Below are positions 15,491 through 22,537 of a stretch of DNA of 38,036 nucleotides, piece by piece (position 1 is the stretch's first letter; the number at the start of each line of letters is the position of its first letter). Under the pieces are notes generated by a model, which was not told the DNA's origin, made no database searches, and saw only the letters and a program-made list of their open reading frames with translations. The position numbers and the translations under genes are program-made. The DNA comes from Oscillospiraceae bacterium (GTDB taxonomy: Bacteria > Bacillota > Clostridia > Oscillospirales > CAG-272): contig SVRP01000006.1 in assembly GCA_015064735.1 (NCBI GenBank), positions 1 to 38,036 of the forward strand, written 5' to 3'.

Positions 15491-16099
15491 ATGAAAAAGT
15501 CAAATGAACAAAAAGCCGAAGTTATAACGACCAAGGAAGCATTGATTGCTGACATGAAAAAGTGCAAAAAAGAATGTTCAATTCTATCTGTTATTTTCTT
15601 TATTTTAGGATTTGTAATTAATATATGCGGTATAATCATATCAACAAGCTCGAATTTAATGGTTGAGGATTCATTTATCATAATACCGCTTTTGGGTATG
15701 TTATTTGTTCTTTTTGCAATAATAAACGGATTTCGCGGACTTTCGATAAAAATTGCCATGACCAACTACAATTCCTTGGAGAAAAGACTGCAAAAAGTAC
15801 AGGAAACACAAAGAAATCCATCTCAGACACAAAAGAAATGGAGATGGATATCCGTAATACTCGCCGTTATTCTTGTTGTCGGCTACTGGAGCGTTTTTCT
15901 GATAATAGAATCAGATAATTCAACCCAATACGGTATCTCCGATTCTTACGGCTCTTCGGGGTCTTCGGGATCATCATCAACAAGCTGCGGACACCCCTCG
16001 TGCGCTGAATACGGTCCGTTTCCTTGTTATGGAAAAAACAACACGTGTACCAATACAACGAGCTGCTATCAGGATATGTATTGTAACTCTTGCGATTGA
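15491..16099 (+). CDS. Small membrane protein with Cys-rich C-terminal tail (unknown function)
   Basis: 202 residues from the ATG at 15491; the ribosome binding site is weak (GGGGAC at 15480-15485). A basic N-terminal segment precedes three hydrophobic stretches at about 33-55, 60-82 and 117-138. After the third comes a Gly/Ser linker (GSSGSSGSS) and a tail with seven Cys in about 38 residues, beginning CGHPSC and ending CNSCD. Such a tail could bind metal or form disulfides if outside the membrane. The gene is under the operator-bearing promoter divergent from the XRE regulator. I recognise no family. The next gene, also a metal-type Cys protein with membrane segments, follows 114 bp downstream. 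Confidence 0.7.
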   Translation: MKKSNEQKAEVITTKEALIADMKKCKKECSILSVIFFILGFVINICGIIISTSSNLMVEDSFIIIPLLGMLFVLFAIINGFRGLSIKIAMTNYNSLEKRLQKVQETQRNPSQTQKKWRWISVILAVILVVGYWSVFLIIESDNSTQYGISDSYGSSGSSGSSSTSCGHPSCAEYGPFPCYGKNNTCTNTTSCYQDMYCNSCD

Positions 16100-16133
16100 T
16101 CAAATAAATCGCTATATCAATTATGTGCGCAAT

Positions 16134-16164
16134 CAAGGTCGGTGTTCTCGGTGCGCCGACCTTG
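16134..16164 (+). other. Intergenic hairpin between two membrane-protein genes
   Basis: Perfect 9-bp arms CAAGGTCGG (16134-16142) and its complement (16156-16164) with a 13-nt loop. The following sequence is not a clear T tract, so it may be an mRNA-stabilising or weak attenuating structure. Confidence 0.5.
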
Positions 16165-16213
16165 TATAGCATAAATTTTTAAATCAAATCAAACATCAAA
16201 AGGAGACAACAAA

Positions 16214-16867
16214 ATGTTTTGTAAAAATTGTGGAACCAACATTGGAGACGCAAGATTTTGCCCCAATTGTGGTACAAACATTAACGGTGAACCGTTCATC
16301 TCACCGGAACCCGAGCACGCACCTGTAGCCGTAGAAAACAGTGCATCTCGAAAAAGGAGCTTGTCGTTTATACTGTATACCGTTTTAGGTGGCTTTACAA
16401 TAGGATCTTTTTTTATTTCAAAATTCTCCACCTGCCTCAACGAAGAGTTCTGGAGCTCCAGATATTACGGATATGGCCAAGAAAAGCTTTCTTCCAGCAC
16501 AACAAACTGTAGTTTTTGGGATTTCACCTTCTTGTCTTCATCAAGCATTTGGGCAATTATAGCTATACTACTTTTTGCTACAACTATTATACTGTCATTT
16601 GCTAATTTCTTCGCAAGAAAAAAGTCAATTTCGGTTATCAATACAGTATTTTCTTCCGTTTCTTTTGTTTATATGCTTGTAATGCCCTTAGTTTCAACTC
16701 ACTATCATTGCAATGAATTTACCTCTTACGGTATAACAAAAACATACGTACATAGCCTTGTGTCATTTGACGTACTGTTCTACGTTACCCTCGCAATTTC
16801 CGCTTTTCTGGTAGTCGTATCTATATTTGATACCGCCAACAAGCCTTTGATCAAATTGTCGAAATAA
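16214..16867 (+). CDS. Zinc-ribbon membrane protein (unknown function)
   Basis: 217 residues with AGGAG at 16201-16205. The N-terminus is a zinc ribbon: CKNC (Cys3, Cys6) and CPNC (Cys16, Cys19). It is followed by a linker and about four transmembrane segments (roughly residues 50-70, 112-135, 142-165 and 180-207). Zinc-ribbon membrane proteins of this layout are common in Clostridia and poorly understood. It probably shares the transcript of the preceding Cys-tailed membrane protein and so the XRE-controlled promoter. A GC-rich hairpin with T-rich trailer follows at 16886. Confidence 0.75.
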   Translation: MFCKNCGTNIGDARFCPNCGTNINGEPFISPEPEHAPVAVENSASRKRSLSFILYTVLGGFTIGSFFISKFSTCLNEEFWSSRYYGYGQEKLSSSTTNCSFWDFTFLSSSSIWAIIAILLFATTIILSFANFFARKKSISVINTVFSSVSFVYMLVMPLVSTHYHCNEFTSYGITKTYVHSLVSFDVLFYVTLAISAFLVVVSIFDTANKPLIKLSK

Positions 16868-16885
16868 CGCCTATACACCGAGAAA

Positions 16886-16920
16886 CCGCCGCACCCTCAT
16901 GGATGCGGCGGCATTTTATT
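16886..16920. terminator. Intrinsic terminator between the zinc-ribbon gene and the phosphodiesterase fragment
   Basis: Arms CCGCCGCA (16886-16893) and TGCGGCGG (16904-16911), followed by CATTTTATTTTT. An almost identical hairpin follows the next cassette at 18293, so the terminator was part of the duplicated segment. Confidence 0.7.
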
Positions 16921-16927
16921 TTTCACT

Positions 16928-17172
16928 TCAAAGCTCTATTTCCTTATAAACCTTACCCTCAAGGTTACAGAATTTCATTCTGCGGTTTTCGTACAGTATA
17001 TATCCCTTTTCGGAGTTTTCCTTGGGTATGGATACCGAGCCGGGGTTTATATAGATATTGTCGTTGCCAAAAGGAATCGCCACGGGCACGTGGGTATGTC
17101 CGTGCAGAAGAATATCGCCTTTTCTGAGGGGGGCGGGTTATCCGTGTTGAATTTATGTCCGTGAGTTACAAA
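16928..17172 (-). pseudogene. Truncated, frameshifted copy of the YfcE-like phosphodiesterase gene
   Basis: About 245 bp nearly identical to the 3' end of the intact gene at 18339-18584, including the same stop. Homology stops abruptly at GTGAGTTACAAA, just before the duplicated XRE cassette. A run of seven G in the intact gene (about 18538-18545) is one base shorter here (about 17137-17143), shifting the frame. The fragment lacks the N-terminal metal-binding half and cannot be functional. It marks the junction of the duplication that produced the two XRE cassettes. Confidence 0.9.
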
Positions 17173-17215
17173 TTAAAATTACGAAAGACTGTTTGCATAA
17201 ACACAGACCGTCTTT

Positions 17216-17425
17216 TTATTTTTTCTCAAATTCTTTGCCGAAAATAAGATAATCTATTGATATGTTAAAATTCTCCGAAAGCTTTATAAGCATTTCGACG
17301 TCGGGACTTCTCTTCCCCGTCTCATAGAACGAGATCGCCTCTCGGCTAATATTAAGGTCCATAGCAACCTTAAGCTGATTATATCCTTTTTTCAGCCGTA
17401 TTTCTCTCAGCCCGATCATTTTCAT
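17216..17425 (-). CDS. Small XRE-family helix-turn-helix regulator (cassette 2)
   Basis: 69 residues, two differences from the regulator at 15083-15292 (SENFNIS instead of SEYFNVS), with all HTH residues kept. Its ribosome-binding region differs slightly (AAATGTGA), so expression may be weaker. It diverges from a promoter whose -35, spacer length and -10 are the same as in cassette 1 but whose palindromes have decayed. It may therefore regulate the cassette 1 operators more than its own. The terminator hairpin behind it (17184-17218) has also lost some pairing. Confidence 0.92.
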   Translation of the reverse strand: MKMIGLREIRLKKGYNQLKVAMDLNISREAISFYETGKRSPDVEMLIKLSENFNISIDYLIFGKEFEKK

Positions 17426-17451
17426 ATTTTATCACATTTTAAAAAATACTC

Positions 17452-17480
17452 TTGACATAGTTATAATATTATGCTACAAT
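17452..17480 (+). promoter_or_regulatory. Promoter of the cassette 2 lipoprotein with decayed operators
   Basis: TTGACA (17452-17457), 17-nt spacer, TACAAT (17475-17480), aligned base for base with the cassette 1 promoter. The two inverted repeats are only partly kept (half-sites GCTACA, TGTAGCA and TGTTAC up to about 17502). Confidence 0.75.
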
Positions 17481-17578
17481 GCATGTGTAGCAGTTTGTTA
17501 CGTTCACTGTGCAAATATCGCTGCATGTAATACAAAATCAAACTATATTTGCCATGTGCAAAAGGAAAGGATCAAAAA

Positions 17579-18232
17579 ATGAAAGTAAAATTTTTGAGAA
17601 TTGCGTCTTTAGTATTGTGTATTTTTATGTTTTGTGGATCACTGATGTCCTGCGGCAAATTCTTGTCCCTTTTAGGTATGAAACGTATTGATGCGACCTC
17701 TAACAACCCCGATGAAAACGGCGAAGGCAATCCAATCGACAACTCCATTGTTGAGGGTGGCAAATATATATTCGAGTCTGCAACTGTAGAGGTAAAACCC
17801 GGCAGATTCGATGCTGATGATGCGGCGATCTCCAAGGATCAGTACGATGCGCTTGTAGCACAGCTTCAAACAGAATCCGAAGCCAAATTGCGGGAATGGG
17901 CATCAAATAAAACAATGTACGTAAAGTCCGAGGGCAATTACGTTTTGTATAAGGAGTATTTGCTTTTTGAAAACGGCATTGTTAAGGAATTCGGTGTATA
18001 TTCAAACGATGAATCCCTTGAGGAAAAGGACGGCATAAAGGTATATCCTTCTATCGACAGTACCTCGACGGGTTATGACTGCGCTACGTACTATGAAAAC
18101 AGTATCACTGCCAACAACGACGATACAAGAATCTCTGTTTCCGGCAACAAAGTTACAGTTGAGGATACAAGACATAACGATGCCCTCGAATGCGACGTAA
18201 TATACAAATATTATTACATTCTTGAAAAATAA
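17579..18232 (+). CDS. Lipoprotein of unknown function (cassette 2)
   Basis: 217 residues; start at 17579 has AAAGGAAAGG at 17561-17570. Signal peptide with lipobox LMSC (Cys25), then an acidic linker and a mixed alpha/beta domain with no motif I recognise. Residues about 75-100 (DQYDALVAQLQTESEAKLREW) look helical. The C-terminal half is rich in Tyr, Thr and Asp and ends YKYYYILEK. It occupies the slot filled in cassette 1 by the Cys-tailed membrane protein but is not its homologue, so only the regulator, promoter and downstream part of the cassette were duplicated, or the payload was exchanged. Confidence 0.75.
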   Translation: MKVKFLRIASLVLCIFMFCGSLMSCGKFLSLLGMKRIDATSNNPDENGEGNPIDNSIVEGGKYIFESATVEVKPGRFDADDAAISKDQYDALVAQLQTESEAKLREWASNKTMYVKSEGNYVLYKEYLLFENGIVKEFGVYSNDESLEEKDGIKVYPSIDSTSTGYDCATYYENSITANNDDTRISVSGNKVTVEDTRHNDALECDVIYKYYYILEK

Positions 18233-18292
18233 TTTTTTGTTTGCTGAATACATAATATCATTTACGGTTCTCAATTCATAATAAAGCAACAA

Positions 18293-18328
18293 CCGCCGCA
18301 CCCTAATGGATGCGGCGGCATTTTATTT
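18293..18328. terminator. Intrinsic terminator between cassette 2 and the phosphodiesterase gene
   Basis: Arms CCGCCGCA (18293-18300) and TGCGGCGG (18311-18318) followed by CATTTTATTTT; duplicate of the hairpin at 16886. It serves convergent genes. Confidence 0.7.
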
Positions 18329-18338
18329 TCTATTCGGT

Positions 18339-18887
18339 TCAAAGCCCTATTTCCTTATAAACCTTACCCTCGAGGTTACAGAATTTCATTCTGCGGTCTT
18401 CGTAGAGTATATAGCCCTTTTCGGAGTTTTCCTTGGGTATGGATACCGAGCCGGGGTTTATATAGATATTGTCGTTGCCAAAAGGAATCGCCACGGGCAC
18501 GTGGGTATGTCCGTGCAGAAGAATATCGCCTTTTCTGAGGGGGGGCGGGTTTTCCGTGTTGAATTTATGTCCGTGAGTTACAAAAAATCTCAATCCGTCT
18601 ACGTCGATAAAAGCGTAATCGGCGAGGACGGGAAATTTCAGCACCATTTCGTCAACCTCCGCTTCGCAGTTTCCTCTTACGCAAAGTATATCGTCCTTTA
18701 TCGCGTTTAAAAGCTCAATGACCTTTTTTGGAGCATAGCCTGCGGGCAGGTCGTTTCTCGGTCCGTGGTAAAGCACGTCGCCGAGAAGCACCAGCTTCTC
18801 GGCTCCGCTTTCTTTGTATCTTTCAAGCAAAAGAGCCGTTGTCTTTGCGTCTCCGTGAATATCCGACGCTATGATAAATCTACTCAT
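18339..18887 (-). CDS. YfcE/MJ0936-family metallophosphodiesterase
   Basis: 182 residues, standard for the family. Metal-binding motifs are in order: SDIHGD (about 8-13), LGDVLYHGPRN (about 35-45), RGNCEAEVD (about 70-78), THGH (about 104-107) and HGHTHVP (about 124-130). Family enzymes are cytosolic manganese-dependent phosphodiesterases; the E. coli YfcE is active on artificial phosphodiesters and its natural substrate is uncertain. The start overlaps the proA stop by four bases (ATGA), so the two are cotranscribed and translationally coupled. A truncated second copy of its 3' end lies at 16928-17172. Confidence 0.92.
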   Translation of the reverse strand: MSRFIIASDIHGDAKTTALLLERYKESGAEKLVLLGDVLYHGPRNDLPAGYAPKKVIELLNAIKDDILCVRGNCEAEVDEMVLKFPVLADYAFIDVDGLRFFVTHGHKFNTENPPPLRKGDILLHGHTHVPVAIPFGNDNIYINPGSVSIPKENSEKGYILYEDRRMKFCNLEGKVYKEIGL

Positions 18888-20134
18888 CTTACTGCTCCGT
18901 TTCCTCTTATGAGATATTTTTCGGTTGTAAGAGCGGGCAGTCCCATAGGTCCTCTTACGTGGAGCTTCTGGGTTGAAATTCCTATCTCGGCTCCAAAGCC
19001 AAATTCTCCTCCGTCGGTAAATCTCGTTGATGCGTTTACGTATACTGCCGCGGAATTTACTTCCTTAAGGAATCTGTCTGCATTCTCCTTATTCTCGGTA
19101 ATTATCGCCTCACTGTGCCCCGTGCTGTATTTATTTACATGGTCTATTGCCTCGGTGCAGGAATTGACAACCTTTATCGCAAGAATATAATCGTTATACT
19201 CTGTATTGTAGTCCTCGTCGGTAGCCTCTTTTGCGTCGGGAACAAGAACTCTTGTCTTTGCGCATCCGCGTATCTCAACACCGTATTTCTTCATTTCCTC
19301 GGCAAGGCGGGGCAAAAGCGCGCCCGCTATACTCGAATGAACAAGCAGAGTCTCCATTGCGTTGCAGACAGACGGACGGGAGCATTTTGCGTTTACCGCT
19401 ACCTTTATTGCCATATCTACGTCGGCGCTTTCGTCTACGTAGGTGTGGCAATTTCCCGCTCCGGTTTCGATTACGGGAACCTTTGCGTTTTCAACGACGC
19501 TCTTTATAAGTCCCTTTCCGCCTCTGGGAATAAGCACGTCTATATATCCTCTCATGGTCATGAGAATATTTGCGCTTTCTCTTTCGGTGGACATTACAAG
19601 CTCTACGGCATGGGGGTCAAGCTCACATTCATCGAGAGCCTTCTTTATAAGCCTAACAATTGCCATATTGGTATTTATAGCCTCTTTTCCGCCACGTAAA
19701 ACTACCGCGTTACCCGTTTTCAGGCAGAGCGCTGCGGAATCCACGGTTACGTTGGGGCGAGCCTCATATATCATGGCAACTACGCCGAGAGGCACTCTCG
19801 TTCTCGTTATCTCGATTCCCGAGGGACGGCTCCAGCTCTCGCTTTTGCCTACGGGATCATCAAGCTCCGTAAGGTCGCGCAAAGATGCGCACATATTTGC
19901 AAGTCTTGTCTTGGTAATTGTGAGACGGTCCAGCATTGCCCCCGGTACACCGTTTGCCTCAGCTGCAGCAAGGTCAAGCTTGTTCGCCTCGATTAAACCA
20001 TCACCCTCTTTTTCTATAAGCTCTGCTATTTTGAGGAGCGCTGAATTCTTTTTATCGGTATCCACAAGAGCCATTTTATGCGATGCAACTCTTGCGCAGG
20101 TACACATTAATTCCATTTCTTCTCTTAATGACAT
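18884..20134 (-). CDS. proA: Gamma-glutamyl phosphate reductase
   Basis: 416 residues, the usual ProA length. ALDH-fold motifs include ARPNVTVDSAALCLKTGNAVVLRGGKEA (about 126-153), PRGGKGLI (about 214-221), the catalytic Cys region SRPSVCNAMET (about 252-262) and the C-terminal FGFGAEIGIST and HVRGPMGL. It reduces gamma-glutamyl phosphate to glutamate semialdehyde with NADPH in proline synthesis. A GAGGT site precedes the start and a promoter lies at 20161-20189. proB, usually adjacent, is not in the window. The only partner in the operon is the phosphodiesterase. Confidence 0.96.
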   Translation of the reverse strand: MSLREEMELMCTCARVASHKMALVDTDKKNSALLKIAELIEKEGDGLIEANKLDLAAAEANGVPGAMLDRLTITKTRLANMCASLRDLTELDDPVGKSESWSRPSGIEITRTRVPLGVVAMIYEARPNVTVDSAALCLKTGNAVVLRGGKEAINTNMAIVRLIKKALDECELDPHAVELVMSTERESANILMTMRGYIDVLIPRGGKGLIKSVVENAKVPVIETGAGNCHTYVDESADVDMAIKVAVNAKCSRPSVCNAMETLLVHSSIAGALLPRLAEEMKKYGVEIRGCAKTRVLVPDAKEATDEDYNTEYNDYILAIKVVNSCTEAIDHVNKYSTGHSEAIITENKENADRFLKEVNSAAVYVNASTRFTDGGEFGFGAEIGISTQKLHVRGPMGLPALTTEKYLIRGNGAVR

Positions 20135-20160
20135 AAAATCACCTCATTTCTTACATCTAT

Positions 20161-20189
20161 ATTTTACCATATTTTTTTATTACAGTCAA
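20161..20189 (-). promoter_or_regulatory. proA promoter
   Basis: Minus strand TTGACT (20184-20189), 17-nt spacer, TAAAAT (20161-20166) with extended TGG. Confidence 0.75.
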
Positions 20190-20272
20190 TCGAAAGACCC
20201 ACTTAATTTTTAAATTAAGTCTAAAATTTGTAAATATTTTTTGCAAATTTTGTATTTATTTTTTTAACTTAC

Positions 20273-20301
20273 TCGACAATCAAACCCTTTAGGTGTATAA
20301 T
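20273..20301 (+). promoter_or_regulatory. Promoter of the DAHP synthase gene
   Basis: TCGACA (20273-20278), 17-nt spacer, TATAAT (20296-20301) with upstream TG. No trp- or T-box-like leader structure is seen in the 45-nt leader. Confidence 0.65.
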
Positions 20302-20346
20302 AATGCAGTATTTATGAATATTTTTCACAAATGAGAGGTATATACA

Positions 20347-21381
20347 ATGCAAAACAACATAAAATTCATAAGGAAGCTTCCGATACCGATGGACGTTAAG
20401 GCGCAGTTCCCCTTAAAGCCCGAATACGTACAAAAGCGTGAGGAACGCAACCGTGAAATTGCCGACATATTCACGGGCAAGGATGACAGACTCGTTCTTG
20501 TAATAGGTCCCTGCTCTGCCGACAGAGAGGACTCGGTTCTCGACTATATTACAAGACTTGCCGACATTCAGGAAAAGGTCAAGGACAAAATAGTAATTAT
20601 TCCGAGAATATACACGAACAAGCCCCGCACCACGGGAGACGGCTACAAGGGTATGGTACACCAGCCCAACCCCGATGCCGCTGCCGACATGCTTGAGGGT
20701 ATTATTGCCATTCGCCGTCTGCATACAAGAGCAATAGAGGAAACCGGCTTGTTCTGCGCCGACGAGATGCTTTATCCCGAAAACTACCGTTATCTTTCCG
20801 ACCTGCTCGCGTACGTTGCCGTAGGCGCGCGCTCCAGCGAGAACCAGCAGCACAGGCTTACCGCCAGTGGCATTGACATTCCCGTAGGTATGAAAAATCC
20901 CACCGGCGGAGATATCTCTGTAATGCTCAATTCCATAACCGCCGCTCAACATTCTCATACCTTCCTTTATCGCGGCTGGGAATGTGTTTCGTCGGGTAAC
21001 CCCTTAGCCCACGCGATCCTGCGCGGATACGTAGACCAGTTCGGCAACTCCCACCCCAACTATCACCATGAGGATCTTATGAATTTATACAAGGATTATT
21101 CATCTAAGAATCTCCAAAACATGGCGGTAATTATTGACACAAATCACGCAAATTCGGGTAAGAAATGGGCAGAGCAGCCGAGAATATGCAAGGACGTTCT
21201 CCACACCTGCCGTCATTACCCCGAAATAAAGGGACTTGTAAAGGGCTTTATGATAGAAAGCTACATTGAGGACGGCGCGCAAAAGATCGGAGAGCATATA
21301 TACGGCAAATCTATCACCGACCCTTGTCTCGGCTGGGAAAAGACCGAGCGTCTTATATTTGATATTGCCGAGCTTTGGTGA
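20347..21381 (+). CDS. aroF: 3-deoxy-7-phosphoheptulonate (DAHP) synthase, class I
   Basis: 344 residues, matching the E. coli AroF/G/H type. Motifs: IGPCSADR (phosphate site), PRIYTNKPRTTGDGYKG (PEP binding), GARSSENQQHR, PVGMKNPTGGD, then DTNHANSGK and ESYIEDG for metal and substrate binding. It condenses PEP with erythrose 4-phosphate as the first step of aromatic amino acid synthesis. The KPRTTGDGYKGM stretch differs from the KPRTTVGWKG of enterobacteria but is usual in clostridial homologues as far as I recall. GAGAGG precedes the start. Single gene with its own promoter and terminator; the exact aroF/G/H symbol is by family only. Confidence 0.93.
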   Translation: MQNNIKFIRKLPIPMDVKAQFPLKPEYVQKREERNREIADIFTGKDDRLVLVIGPCSADREDSVLDYITRLADIQEKVKDKIVIIPRIYTNKPRTTGDGYKGMVHQPNPDAAADMLEGIIAIRRLHTRAIEETGLFCADEMLYPENYRYLSDLLAYVAVGARSSENQQHRLTASGIDIPVGMKNPTGGDISVMLNSITAAQHSHTFLYRGWECVSSGNPLAHAILRGYVDQFGNSHPNYHHEDLMNLYKDYSSKNLQNMAVIIDTNHANSGKKWAEQPRICKDVLHTCRHYPEIKGLVKGFMIESYIEDGAQKIGEHIYGKSITDPCLGWEKTERLIFDIAELW

Positions 21382-21394
21382 TTTTGATACACGC

Positions 21395-21434
21395 AAAAGA
21401 TGGCGCTCTCATTAGAGACCGCCATCTTTTACTT
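21395..21434 (+). terminator. Intrinsic terminator after the DAHP synthase gene
   Basis: Arms AAAAGATGGC (21395-21404) and its complement (21421-21430), with an inner TCTC/GAGA pairing, followed by ACTTTTAT. Confidence 0.8.
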
Positions 21435-21439
21435 TTATA

Positions 21440-21468
21440 TTGACATTTTTACGCAATTATGTTATAAT
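21440..21468 (+). promoter_or_regulatory. Consensus promoter of the 295-residue lipoprotein gene
   Basis: TTGACA (21440-21445), 17-nt spacer, TATAAT (21463-21468). The roughly 112-nt leader contains a weak hairpin (AAAGCTAT at 21487-21494 with its complement at 21517-21524). Confidence 0.85.
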
Positions 21469-21586
21469 ATAGGTACAGGTGTTGACAAAGCTATTTTGCC
21501 GATACGTTTTCTGTGCATAGCTTTGGAAACAAAGGTATGCGTTTTTTGCTTTCACACACATAAAAAACACACAGGAGGACAATGTT

Positions 21587-22474
21587 ATGAAATCACCCAA
21601 GAAGCATTTAAGAATTTTTTTACCCGTTTTGCTGATCTTATCTATGCTTCTGGCGGGATGCAAAGCAAGCGGTCCCTCAGTCTCGGAAAAAGCAGAGGAA
21701 TCCGAAGTTCTTCAAGACGGCACAGTGGTAAACGCAGAGCTTTATACCATTGAGAGAATAAACGGAAAGTACTATCTTGAACCCAAAAAAGGAAAAGAAA
21801 AGGATCCCTATTGGAATAAAGGGTGTGTAAGACACCTAAACACTATTTATGGCAACAGCTTAAAGGAATTACGTGAGAAGATATATACAGGAAGCCTTAC
21901 ACAGCACGACATTGACGAAGTAGTAAACGGATTCCCGAGAGACGAGAACAATAATATTCCGATTGCCGATCTTGAAAATCTTTATATCCCGAAGCTGCCT
22001 GAAAGCGCAAGTTACGGATACGTTAATGTTGGAGGAGAAGAATATTATTTCTTCTTAAGGGATAACATTACGAATAGTCACATGGGAAATTTTCATATAA
22101 TAACCCAAAAGAGCTTTGAGAAAGTAAAGTCCGATTTTGATACTTACTCACCAAGCGACCTGATTTCATCCACCACCATTTCGGGACAAAACGCAACGGT
22201 ATATATATACGGATCCGAATCCTACATGCGTCAAAAGATCAACTTCTCGATAAATCTTCCCGATAAAACCTTATATGTATCTGAAACCTATTTAATTCGC
22301 AATACGGAGAATTCCAAACACATAGCATCCGACAGCATTCCAACATCTGTAGAAATATTTGGAATAGATAACGGAGTCTTTTTCAAGGTTATTTTCTTCT
22401 ATTCGTATGACTTTACCGAAAAACCCGATATAGAATTTTATAAGAGCTTCGGTGTAGAAAAATACGTTGAATAG
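21587..22474 (+). CDS. Lipoprotein of unknown function
   Basis: 295 residues, GGAGG at 21574-21578. Signal peptide with lipobox LAGC (Cys25), then a Ser/Glu-rich linker to about residue 50 and a mixed alpha/beta domain. Visible features include KYYLEPKKGKEKDPYW, a helical segment near residues 85-105, and a Tyr/Ser-rich beta-strand region in the second half. I recognise no family. It is a single-gene unit with a consensus promoter and a shared terminator, located outside the membrane. Confidence 0.75.
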   Translation: MKSPKKHLRIFLPVLLILSMLLAGCKASGPSVSEKAEESEVLQDGTVVNAELYTIERINGKYYLEPKKGKEKDPYWNKGCVRHLNTIYGNSLKELREKIYTGSLTQHDIDEVVNGFPRDENNNIPIADLENLYIPKLPESASYGYVNVGGEEYYFFLRDNITNSHMGNFHIITQKSFEKVKSDFDTYSPSDLISSTTISGQNATVYIYGSESYMRQKINFSINLPDKTLYVSETYLIRNTENSKHIASDSIPTSVEIFGIDNGVFFKVIFFYSYDFTEKPDIEFYKSFGVEKYVE

Positions 22475-22501
22475 GTTAAATAAAGCAAATAAAGTAAAAA
22501 T

Positions 22502-22537
22502 CAGGCTGCTTCGTTTTGAAGCAGCCTGTAATTTTTA
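22502..22537. terminator. Bidirectional intrinsic terminator
   Basis: Arms CAGGCTGCTTC (22502-22512) and its complement (22518-22528), with A/T-rich tracts on both sides (GTAAAAA before, TAATTTTTATT after). It sits between convergent genes. Confidence 0.85.

Noticed and set aside
21469-21586. Leader hairpin before the 295-residue lipoprotein as a riboswitch
   Set aside because: Only one weak stem is visible, and it lacks the conserved cores of the c-di-GMP, SAM or other riboswitches I know.
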